Positions 43,167-50,148 of a DNA stretch of 64,000 nucleotides are shown piece by piece. A program made the position numbers and the translations under genes. The notes beneath the pieces were generated by a model. The model had not been told where the DNA came from, made no database searches, and saw nothing but the letters and a program-made list of their open reading frames with translations. The stretch is from an uncultured Lachnospiraceae bacterium (GTDB lineage Bacteria; Bacillota; Clostridia; Lachnospirales; Lachnospiraceae). The stretch is taken from positions 50,622 through 114,621 of the forward strand of contig CADBIU010000008.1 of assembly GCA_902794825.1 (NCBI GenBank), given 5' to 3'. How positions within the stretch are numbered: position 1 is the first letter of the stretch; every line of letters begins with the position of its first letter.

Positions 43167-43709
43167 ATGATAAAGAAAAGAGTGTTTACGATCCTGATGA
43201 CTGCAGTGCTGGCCTCTACATGCGCTGCAGGACCTGTCTGTTATGCCGCGGCTTCCGAAGGGGCCACGAACGAAGTGGCCGAAGAAGTGGAAGAGAGCCT
43301 TCCTGAAGAAAAGGCCGAAGATAATTCGGACAAGAGCCTTCTCGAGCAGGGCGAGGAGATCGGTGGAGACCTGTACAAAAAAATGGACGAGGCGGTTGAC
43401 GGCGTCGACAAAGATTCGATCCGCAAATCAATAAGAGAGGCCCTGCAGCAGATGGACGAGATGGGAATCTCGCCTTCAGCCGTTGCGGAGAACGTGCTCG
43501 GGATCCGGACCACTTATAAAAGCAATGAAAAGGCGCCTGAGAATACTCTGATCAGAGATGCGCAGCACGAGGTGCAGAAGAGGACAGAAGGATTCTTTAC
43601 TGTACTTTGGAACGGCTTTCTCGATACCATCGAGAAGATGATCACTACCGGGATCAGTGTGTTCGGAAGCGGCGACGGGAACGTCGCGAAGGGAGGAGCC
43701 GCCAAGTGA
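43167..43709 (+). CDS. Secreted acidic protein of unknown function
   Basis: A 180-aa protein with a Sec signal (MIKKRVFTILMTAVLAST to about residue 28, AYAA-like cut) and an acidic, helical mature part rich in Glu and Lys, ending with a hydrophobic helix (GFFTVLWNGFLDTIEKMI). CGGAGGT precedes the ATG. I recognise no domain. Its end overlaps the next start by 4 bases, so it is co-translated with the YesL-like protein. Confidence 0.7.
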   Translation: MIKKRVFTILMTAVLASTCAAGPVCYAAASEGATNEVAEEVEESLPEEKAEDNSDKSLLEQGEEIGGDLYKKMDEAVDGVDKDSIRKSIREALQQMDEMGISPSAVAENVLGIRTTYKSNEKAPENTLIRDAQHEVQKRTEGFFTVLWNGFLDTIEKMITTGISVFGSGDGNVAKGGAAK

Positions 43710-44359
43710 GTATTTTTGAAGAGGGAAGCTCCTTTCAGGGATTTTTAAACAAAGTGACGGATCTTTTGATCCTCAATCTGGTCACGCTCCTTCTGTGCCT
43801 GCCTGTCATCACGGCGGGAGCGGCCCTGACGGCGATGCATTACGTACTTCTGAAGATGGTGAGGGGAGAAGAGGGATATATCGTAAAATCATTCTTCCGC
43901 GCCTTTAAGAGGGAATTCAGGCAGGCCACTGTGATGTGGGTCATGTTTATGGCGTTGGCAGCGCTCATGGGCTCCACCCTGGTCATGGTCCTGCAGGGAG
44001 GAGGAAGTTATCCGCTGTGGCTTCCCAGTTCCATCCTCGTGGTGGCTGTCCTCGAACTCATATGTATGATCTACGCCTTTGCGATGCAGTCGAGGTTCGA
44101 CAACAGCGTCATTCATACGATCATTAACGCTGTGACACTGACATTCGCGGAACTTCCCAGTTCGCTGGAAATGGCTGTGATCACGCTTGTTCCCATGATC
44201 GCCTTCATATTCGCGGGCGTACTGCTGCCGCTCCTTATCCTGTTCGGGCTGAGCGTCCCCGGCTATGCCTGCGCTATGATCTATGACCCGATCTTCAGAA
44301 AAGTGGAAAAGCAGATCTGGGAGCAGGAGAACTCGGAGGACCCGGACGAAGAAGAATGA
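43706..44359 (+). CDS. YesL-like DUF624 membrane protein
   Basis: A 217-aa protein from GTG 43706 (GGAGG about 8 bases upstream; GTGA overlap with the preceding stop). About five membrane segments; NKVTDLLILNLVTLLLCLPVITAGAALTAMHYVLLKM near the N terminus is the DUF624/YesL signature. YesL-like genes usually stand in sugar-uptake operons, next to ABC transporters, and an MsmK-like ATPase follows 236 bases downstream. Role unknown. Confidence 0.82.
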   Translation: MSIFEEGSSFQGFLNKVTDLLILNLVTLLLCLPVITAGAALTAMHYVLLKMVRGEEGYIVKSFFRAFKREFRQATVMWVMFMALAALMGSTLVMVLQGGGSYPLWLPSSILVVAVLELICMIYAFAMQSRFDNSVIHTIINAVTLTFAELPSSLEMAVITLVPMIAFIFAGVLLPLLILFGLSVPGYACAMIYDPIFRKVEKQIWEQENSEDPDEEE

Positions 44360-44405
44360 CGGATCTGTCAGTCTTCCCTGAAGGGACCTGTCAAAACAGA
44401 CAAAC

Positions 44406-44457
44406 AAAGAGGAAAATTCTGTACAAGTTTACGAAAAACAGAATTTTCCTCTTTTTT
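44406..44457 (+). terminator. Rho-independent terminator after the YesL-like gene
   Basis: AAAGAGGAAAATTCTGT (44406-44422) pairs with ACAGAATTTTCCTCTTTT (44438-44454), followed by T. Confidence 0.9.
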
Positions 44458-44594
44458 GATAACGAATCCTCACTAAGACCTCAAAAAAACTTTGTGTATT
44501 AGTGGCATAGCGAGGGGTGACTATTTTGACTATACTAAGTTCAGTTATTTGAAAACTGCAATCTCGCATTATATTTTTACAAAGGAGTTGTACA

Positions 44595-45701
44595 ATGGCA
44601 AGCTTATCATTAAAGGACGTATGCAAGGTTTATCCCAACGGCTACAAGGCTGTTCAGAATTTCAACATGGAGATCGCCGATAAGGAATTCATCATTTTCG
44701 TAGGCCCTTCCGGATGCGGAAAGTCCACCACTCTGAGAATGATCGCAGGTCTGGAAGACATTTCTTCCGGTGAGTTCAGGATTGACGGCAAGCTCATGAA
44801 TGACGTTGAGCCCAAGGACAGAGATATCGCGATGGTATTCCAGAACTACGCTCTGTATCCTCATATGACCGTTTATGATAACATGGCATTCGGTCTTAAG
44901 CTCCGCAAGGTGCCGAAGGATGAGATCGACAAGGCTGTTAAAGAAGCCGCAAGGATCCTTGACCTGTCACACCTGCTTGACCGCAAGCCGAAGGCTCTTT
45001 CCGGCGGCCAGAGACAGCGTGTCGCTATGGGACGTGCTATCGTTCGTAATCCTAAGGTCTTCCTTATGGACGAGCCTCTTTCCAACTTGGACGCTAAGCT
45101 GCGTGTACAGATGAGAACTGAGATCGCCAAGCTCCACCAGAGACTGGGCACCACCATCATCTACGTCACACACGACCAGACAGAGGCTATGACCCTTGGT
45201 TCCAGAATCGTCGTTATGAAGGACGGTATCGTTCAGCAGATCGATTCCCCTCAGAACCTCTATGACAAGCCCTGCAACCTGTTCGTAGCAGGCTTCATGG
45301 GATCTCCTCAGATGAACTTCGTAGATGCAGTCGCAAGAGTAGAAGGCGGCAAGGCATTCCTGGATGTCGAGGGACAGTCCATCGAGCTTCCCGCTGACAA
45401 GGCCAAGAAAGTGATCGACGGCGGCTACAACGGAAAGCCCGTAGTATTCGGTATCCGTCCCGAGAGCATCATCGAAGTCAAGGGCGATAAGAAGGCTCCT
45501 TATCAGTTCGAGTCCAAGGTCAACGTTTACGAGCTTCTCGGCGCGGAAGTATTCCTGTACTTCGATCTGGGCAACGCTAACATCACCGCGAGAGTTGAGC
45601 CTACAACGAAGGTTCGCCCCGGTGATACAGTTAAGTACACCTTCGATACCAAGAAGATCCACATCTTCGATAAGGAGACCGAGCTGACAATTGCTAACTG
45701 A
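44595..45701 (+). CDS. Sugar ABC transporter ATP-binding protein, MsmK/UgpC type
   Basis: A 368-aa ATPase: Walker A GPSGCGKST (about residues 38-46), signature LSGGQRQRVAMGR (about 135), Walker B VFLMDEPLSNLDAKL (about 157), H-loop VTHDQ. The C-terminal region has the TOBE/OB fold with VFGIRPES. It is the general ATPase that serves several carbohydrate importers in Firmicutes. No permease or binding protein is adjacent, consistent with an orphan shared ATPase. AAAGGAG precedes the ATG. A terminator isolates it. Confidence 0.93.
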   Translation: MASLSLKDVCKVYPNGYKAVQNFNMEIADKEFIIFVGPSGCGKSTTLRMIAGLEDISSGEFRIDGKLMNDVEPKDRDIAMVFQNYALYPHMTVYDNMAFGLKLRKVPKDEIDKAVKEAARILDLSHLLDRKPKALSGGQRQRVAMGRAIVRNPKVFLMDEPLSNLDAKLRVQMRTEIAKLHQRLGTTIIYVTHDQTEAMTLGSRIVVMKDGIVQQIDSPQNLYDKPCNLFVAGFMGSPQMNFVDAVARVEGGKAFLDVEGQSIELPADKAKKVIDGGYNGKPVVFGIRPESIIEVKGDKKAPYQFESKVNVYELLGAEVFLYFDLGNANITARVEPTTKVRPGDTVKYTFDTKKIHIFDKETELTIAN

Positions 45702-45746
45702 TAAATGATTGGCATTGCCTGAGGGCACAATAATCGGTTATTATGA

Positions 45747-45787
45747 GGGTGCCGCACTTAATAAAAACAGTGCGGCACCCATTTTTC
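45747..45787 (+). terminator. Rho-independent terminator after the ATPase gene
   Basis: GGGTGCCGCACT (45747-45758) pairs with AGTGCGGCACCC (45769-45780), then ATTTTTC. Confidence 0.93.
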
Positions 45788-45859
45788 GTATAGAAAGCCC
45801 GCTGTTGGCAGGCCGGAAGCGGGAGGATCTGCATAAGGAGCCTATACAGGAGGAAACAT

Positions 45860-46948
45860 ATGGTATCATCACAGATCATCAGAGGGTGTCTGGAACAGCT
45901 GCGGACCATCACCAGGATCGAATTCTGCTTACAGGATATTACAGGCAATGTTGTAGCCCAGACAGAGGGCGCTGAGGCGCCGGATAAGAGTATGGCCGCG
46001 GGTTTTGCCCAGTCGGCGGCGGACAGCCAGATCGTCGGGAACAGTTTCTACCTTAAGGTGTTGGACGACGACGAGCTGCAGTTTGTGCTGACGGCGCAGG
46101 GAACCGCTGAGCACACGTTTATGGTCGCGAAGATAGCTGCCAGCGAGATCGAAAACCTGATCGTCGCGTATAAGGAGAAGTTTGACCGCAACAATTTCTT
46201 CCAGAATCTGCTGCTGGACAATCTTTTGCTCGTGGATATCCATAACCGCTCCAAGAAGCTGCATATCGCGGGAAATGTGCGCAGGGCGATCATTCTGTTT
46301 GAAGTCAAGGCGGAGTCGGAGCAGCTCGCGTCGGAGATGCTGTCCGGGCTCTTCACCATTCAGAACGGCGACTATCTGACAGAGGTGGATGAGAACAGCG
46401 TGATCCTTATCAAGGCTCTTGAAGACAATGAGGGATATAAGGAGATCGAGGACGCCGCGAAGACGGCTGTGGATATGCTGAATATGGAGGCGATGATCAA
46501 GGTGCGCGGATCCTACGGCACCATCGTCGAGGAGCTCAAGGACCTGTCCCGTTCCTACAAGGAAGCCAGGATGGCCATGGACGTCGGCAGGATCTTCTAC
46601 GCGGGCAAGAGAGTGATCTCTTACAACGAACTCGGGATCGGGCGCCTCATCTACCAGCTTCCGCCGAGCCTGTGCAGGATGTTCATCCAGGAGATCTTTG
46701 AAGCGGGCGAGATGGCGGAATTCGATCAGGAGATCCTTACGACTATCAACACATTTTTTGACAATAACCTGAATGTGTCAGAGACGGCACGACAGCTCTT
46801 TGTTCACAGAAACACGCTGGTTTACCGCATTGAGAAACTGCAGAAGAGCACAGGCCTCGACATCAGGACCTTTGACGACGCCATGACGCTCAAGATCGCG
46901 CTGATGGTAAACGCGTACATGAAAGAACTTGAGAAACGCAGGAGATAA
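45860..46948 (+). CDS. CdaR/PucR-family transcriptional regulator
   Basis: A 362-aa protein. The last 60 residues form the PucR C-terminal helix-turn-helix: NTFFDNNLNVSETARQLFVHRNTLVYRIEKLQKSTGLDIRTF. The central part (about 120-260) resembles the GGDEF-like/CdaR domain. The N terminus is an unclassified sensor. CdaR-type regulators usually activate sugar or diacid uptake genes; here it follows an orphan MsmK-like ATPase and could regulate it or distant sugar genes (inference). Start ATG 45860 has ACAGGAGGAAACAT upstream. Confidence 0.88.
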   Translation: MVSSQIIRGCLEQLRTITRIEFCLQDITGNVVAQTEGAEAPDKSMAAGFAQSAADSQIVGNSFYLKVLDDDELQFVLTAQGTAEHTFMVAKIAASEIENLIVAYKEKFDRNNFFQNLLLDNLLLVDIHNRSKKLHIAGNVRRAIILFEVKAESEQLASEMLSGLFTIQNGDYLTEVDENSVILIKALEDNEGYKEIEDAAKTAVDMLNMEAMIKVRGSYGTIVEELKDLSRSYKEARMAMDVGRIFYAGKRVISYNELGIGRLIYQLPPSLCRMFIQEIFEAGEMAEFDQEILTTINTFFDNNLNVSETARQLFVHRNTLVYRIEKLQKSTGLDIRTFDDAMTLKIALMVNAYMKELEKRRR

Positions 46949-46960
46949 ATAAGAGACAAA

Positions 46961-46987
46961 AAAACCGCCTCAAAGGCGGTTTTTTTC
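46961..46987. terminator. Bidirectional terminator between regulator and radical SAM genes
   Basis: AAAACCGCCT (46961-46970) pairs with AGGCGGTTTT (46974-46983), with a T-run on the plus strand and an A/T-rich tail on the minus. The radical SAM stop codon (46970-46972) lies in the stem. Confidence 0.8.
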
Positions 46988-47938
46988 TCCTGAAAGGCCT
47001 GTCCCGTCGAAGGCGGGGATATAGCTTTGGGAAGCGGTCTCACCGTCCTGGATGAAACCGTTGGTGACGCCGATTGAGATCGCGTAGTTCACCAGTTCGT
47101 CGTACTCCTCAGCCGTAAGCTTGCGGCCCAGATTGGGATCGCCGTAGACCTGGGGCATAGGCGTATACTGATTCATCAGGCTGATGAAAATGCTGTCTCC
47201 GTAAGTGGAGTGGAGATAGTCCAGGATATCTCTGGAGTCCTCGGCGCAGCCAGGGAGGGCAAGGTGTCTTACAATGACGCCGCGCACCATGACCGGATCA
47301 TCAGCGTCATCCGCCGCGTCAATGGAGGATGTGCCGTCCGCGAACAGCGGCCTGGGGCACTGACGTACCATTTCGGCCAGGGCTTTGGAGGCGTACTGGA
47401 AGTAATCCGGAGTGTGAGAGTAGGCCAGCGAGATGCGGGGAGATATATACTTGAAATCGGGCATCCAGATGTCCACAAGGCCCTCCAGGGCTTTAATGGC
47501 TTCCACGCGCTCATAGGTACCGGTATTATAGACGACAGGGATCGAAAGCCCCTGTCGTTTCGCTTTCTCAATAGCGGGAATGATCAGGTAGAGATAGTGG
47601 GAGGGCGTGACCAGATTGATGTTCTCGGCATTTTGGTCCTGCAGCTCCAAAAAAATCTCGGAGAGCCTTTCGGGCTCGATCTTCATTCCGGACATCGCCT
47701 TGGCGATCGCATAATTCTGGCAGTAGACACAGCCCATATTGCAGCCTGAGAAGAACACGGCGCCGCTCCCGTGACGGCCGGAGATCACAGGCTCCTCGTC
47801 AAAATACAGGGCGGCTCTCGCGGCGTACAGCTCAGCGTCTTCTTTACAATAACCCACTTCACCTCCGGCGCGGTTCGCCCGGCAGCTCCTGGGACAGAGC
47901 GTACAGTCAGTCATATCCATAATATTGTCTAAACTCAT
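46970..47938 (-). CDS. Radical SAM protein, PflA-related
   Basis: A 322-aa enzyme from ATG 47938 (AAAGG upstream; the frame from 48061 enters the SRP RNA and is rejected). It opens with two Cys pairs (CTLCPRSC) and the radical SAM motif FFSGCNMGCVYCQN (CxxxCxxC, about residue 70). The rest is the TIM-barrel core of PflA/AmmeMemo-type radical SAM proteins without a glycyl radical partner nearby. Activity on an unknown substrate; it lies downstream of SRP RNA on the same strand. The stop lies in the terminator stem. Confidence 0.85.
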   Translation of the reverse strand: MSLDNIMDMTDCTLCPRSCRANRAGGEVGYCKEDAELYAARAALYFDEEPVISGRHGSGAVFFSGCNMGCVYCQNYAIAKAMSGMKIEPERLSEIFLELQDQNAENINLVTPSHYLYLIIPAIEKAKRQGLSIPVVYNTGTYERVEAIKALEGLVDIWMPDFKYISPRISLAYSHTPDYFQYASKALAEMVRQCPRPLFADGTSSIDAADDADDPVMVRGVIVRHLALPGCAEDSRDILDYLHSTYGDSIFISLMNQYTPMPQVYGDPNLGRKLTAEEYDELVNYAISIGVTNGFIQDGETASQSYIPAFDGTGLSGEKNRL

Positions 47939-47989
47939 AACGAACCTTTCTGAATATAAACTATCCCGATCACATGACATCTTCGACAA

Positions 47990-48200
47990 AAAATGCTCTC
48001 CGCGGCGGAACCTTAACCCGTTACTGTGCTTACTGCTCCGCCAGGCACCCTCACGGCACATGATAGGGCCCGTTTAGTGCTGCTTTGTTCCCAATCTGAC
48101 ACGGTTCGCGGGGAATCATTGCGTAAGACCCAAACTTCATCACAGCAAGCGGCAGGCAGCTGTTAAGGCTCCGTTAAATAGGGGGCGCCTTGGCGCCCAC
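47990..48200 (-). ncRNA. ffs: Signal recognition particle RNA (SRP RNA)
   Basis: On the minus strand the apical region has GTCAG...GGGAAC...AAAGCAGCA, which is the conserved GGAA tetraloop and asymmetric loop of helix 8. Just after it come ATGTGCCGTGAGGGTGCC, as in the Bacillus-type molecule. The ends pair: GGAGCCTTAAC near the 5' end with GTTAAGGTTCC near the 3' end, so an Alu-type extension is present. A T-run on the minus strand (47988-47993) ends it. Gene order tadA then ffs is conserved in Firmicutes. The exact 5' end (about 48200) is from the promoter. Confidence 0.9.
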
Positions 48201-48207
48201 ATGTGTA

Positions 48208-48236
48208 AATATAGTAGATTCAGCCGGCAAAGTCAA
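48208..48236 (-). promoter_or_regulatory. SRP RNA promoter overlapping the tadA stop
   Basis: TTGACT (48236-48231), 17-base spacer, TATATT (48213-48208) on the minus strand. The -35 box shares bases with the TGA stop of tadA. Confidence 0.85.
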
Positions 48237-48754
48237 TCAAAAGATTGATCTGCGGAGCCGGCCTTTTTGCGCATCTTGTTTCGAAGGCGAAGATCCTTGA
48301 AGAAACGCTGCAGGATCTGCGTGCACTCCTCCTGCATCAGTCCCTGATCCACCACGACCTGGTGGTTGAATTCGCTGTTTTGCAGGATGTTGAGAAGTGT
48401 TCCGCCGCAGCCTGATTTGAAACTCGGGGCTCCGATCACGACTCTGTCGATCCTTGACTGAACAAGGGCGCCGGCGCACATCTGGCAGGGCTCGAGAGTT
48501 ACGTACAGCGTACATCCCTCCAGCCGCCAGTCGCCGACTTTCTTGTTGGCCTTTCTGATCGCGGTGATCTCGGCGTGGGCCAGGGTAGTGTGATCGGTGT
48601 TGCGGCGGTTGTAACCGCGGCCGATGATGCGGCCATTTTCCACGATGACGGCGCCGATCGGAACTTCACCGATTGCCAGCGCTTTTTCGGCCTGCTTCAG
48701 GGCGGCCTTCATATATTTGATATCTTCCCGGGTAAATTCCGTATTGTCAGTCAC
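48233..48754 (-). CDS. tadA: tRNA-specific adenosine deaminase
   Basis: A 173-aa zinc deaminase. The site is TTLAHAEITAI (HAE with catalytic Glu, about residue 60) and LEPCQMCAGALV (PCxxC, about 91). It converts adenosine 34 of tRNA-Arg(ACG) to inosine. I place the start at GTG 48754, since GGAG lies 9 bases upstream; TTG 48769 has no ribosome site. SRP RNA follows on the same strand, the usual Firmicute order. Confidence 0.92.
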   Translation of the reverse strand: MTDNTEFTREDIKYMKAALKQAEKALAIGEVPIGAVIVENGRIIGRGYNRRNTDHTTLAHAEITAIRKANKKVGDWRLEGCTLYVTLEPCQMCAGALVQSRIDRVVIGAPSFKSGCGGTLLNILQNSEFNHQVVVDQGLMQEECTQILQRFFKDLRLRNKMRKKAGSADQSFD

Positions 48755-48807
48755 TTTCCATATCTCCAATCTCGGGGTGGTCGGGTGATATCATTTCATA
48801 TCCGGCG

Positions 48808-50133
48808 TCATTTGTCAAACTGAGTCAGGTTATAGAGGTTTATGATCGCCATCGTGTGGTCGACATACTGGCTTCCGGTGCAGTAGCCGTCATTCTTGAT
48901 ATTCTGCAGGTACTGTCTGGCGTTTGTGACGCCTTTGAGGTTGGCGTAGCGCTTAAGCTGAATGAATTCAAAATATCCCTTGACGCCTTCTTCCATACTG
49001 TCATAGGCGCGGAAGTTGCTCCTGATCGTGGTAAGCGTTCCTGCGGAGTACTCCTCCTTGGTGGAGAGATTTACACTCTTTCCGGTCCAGCGGGTTCCGC
49101 ACTTGAGTCCGAAGTAGTTGTGGTATTTAGCGGAGAGAGAAGATTCTCCCCAGCCGCTCTCGTGGATCGCCTGGGCGATGATGGGGCTGTAGACCTTTAT
49201 GCCGTACTGAGGTGCGTATTTGCGCACATAATTCGCGATCTGGATCACGAACTGCTTCCTGGATTCGGTGGTTTCGTTAAGTTTGCCGACAACCTTTGTA
49301 ACGGCGGCCTCAGTTGCTTTAGAGGCCTCCTCTTTTGCGGCCGCTGTCTCTTTCTGCGCGTCTTTGTCTGCGTTTTTCGCGGTAGCTGCGCTGTCTTTCT
49401 CTGTTTTGACATTCGCGGTGCCGGATTTAAGCTTTTCGGTCGTCAGAGGCGCTTTCGCGGCAGCCGCAACGGAAGAGGGGACAGCGCCGAGCAGATCGCA
49501 GGAACTGCCGAATTTGTATTCTCTGCCATCGATCTTAACGGTGCCGACTGCTGCGGTACCGTCGGCAGACATATAGTAGTAATGGTTCTTATAGAGGATC
49601 CATCTGTTTTTTACAGCTGTTCCTTCTGTGGTATAGTAATACCATTTTCCTTCTTTCAGTTCCCAGGCGTTTGCAACGTCGCCGTCGGAGGTAAAGAAGT
49701 ACCTTCCGCTGCCGATCGTAGCCCACGCGGGGCCCTGGATCATGGATCCGTCTTTTTTGAGATAGTATTTTGTGCCGGAGGGATTAAGGACCAGCCAGCC
49801 TGTCACCATTTTTCCGTCTTTGGTATTAAGATAGTACCATTTGCCGCCGTCTTTGACCCATCCCGTGAGCATGTGGCCGTCTTTTTGGTCAAAATAGTAC
49901 CAGCTTCCGGATTCACTCACCCATCCGGTCCTGTTGGATCCGTCCGCGTTTTTGCAGTAGGTCCTGCCGTTCTCAACGGCGAACTTTCCGGCGGAAAGAT
50001 CTGCGCGTACCGGGGAGGTTTCCGCGGAAGAGACCCGGGCGGCAGCCCGGACGGGGAAAGCGGGAGACAGCATAGGAGCGGCTGCCGCCAGCATCAGTAT
50101 GAGTGATAAACGGGTGTAAAATCTCTTAATCAT
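48808..50133 (-). CDS. Secreted cell-wall glucosaminidase with choline-binding-type repeats
   Basis: A 441-aa secreted enzyme from ATG 50133 (GAGGAG five bases upstream). Signal peptide, then about seven 20-residue cell-wall-binding repeats of the type GWV..GGKWYYLNTKDGKMVTGW (residues 50-200), a Lys/Ala/Thr-rich linker (210-285), and a GH73 glucosaminidase domain. The domain has the catalytic Glu in AIHESGWGESSL (about 325) followed by YHNYFGLKCG. It would cleave the glycan strand of peptidoglycan. A 791-aa paralogue lies 15 bases upstream in the same operon, suggesting gene duplication. Confidence 0.9.
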   Translation of the reverse strand: MIKRFYTRLSLILMLAAAAPMLSPAFPVRAAARVSSAETSPVRADLSAGKFAVENGRTYCKNADGSNRTGWVSESGSWYYFDQKDGHMLTGWVKDGGKWYYLNTKDGKMVTGWLVLNPSGTKYYLKKDGSMIQGPAWATIGSGRYFFTSDGDVANAWELKEGKWYYYTTEGTAVKNRWILYKNHYYYMSADGTAAVGTVKIDGREYKFGSSCDLLGAVPSSVAAAAKAPLTTEKLKSGTANVKTEKDSAATAKNADKDAQKETAAAKEEASKATEAAVTKVVGKLNETTESRKQFVIQIANYVRKYAPQYGIKVYSPIIAQAIHESGWGESSLSAKYHNYFGLKCGTRWTGKSVNLSTKEEYSAGTLTTIRSNFRAYDSMEEGVKGYFEFIQLKRYANLKGVTNARQYLQNIKNDGYCTGSQYVDHTMAIINLYNLTQFDK

Positions 50134-50148
50134 CAAAACTCCTCATAA

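Noticed and set aside
47939-48061. N-terminal extension of the radical SAM ORF to 48061
   Set aside because: It runs into SRP RNA sequence; ATG 47938 has its own ribosome site.
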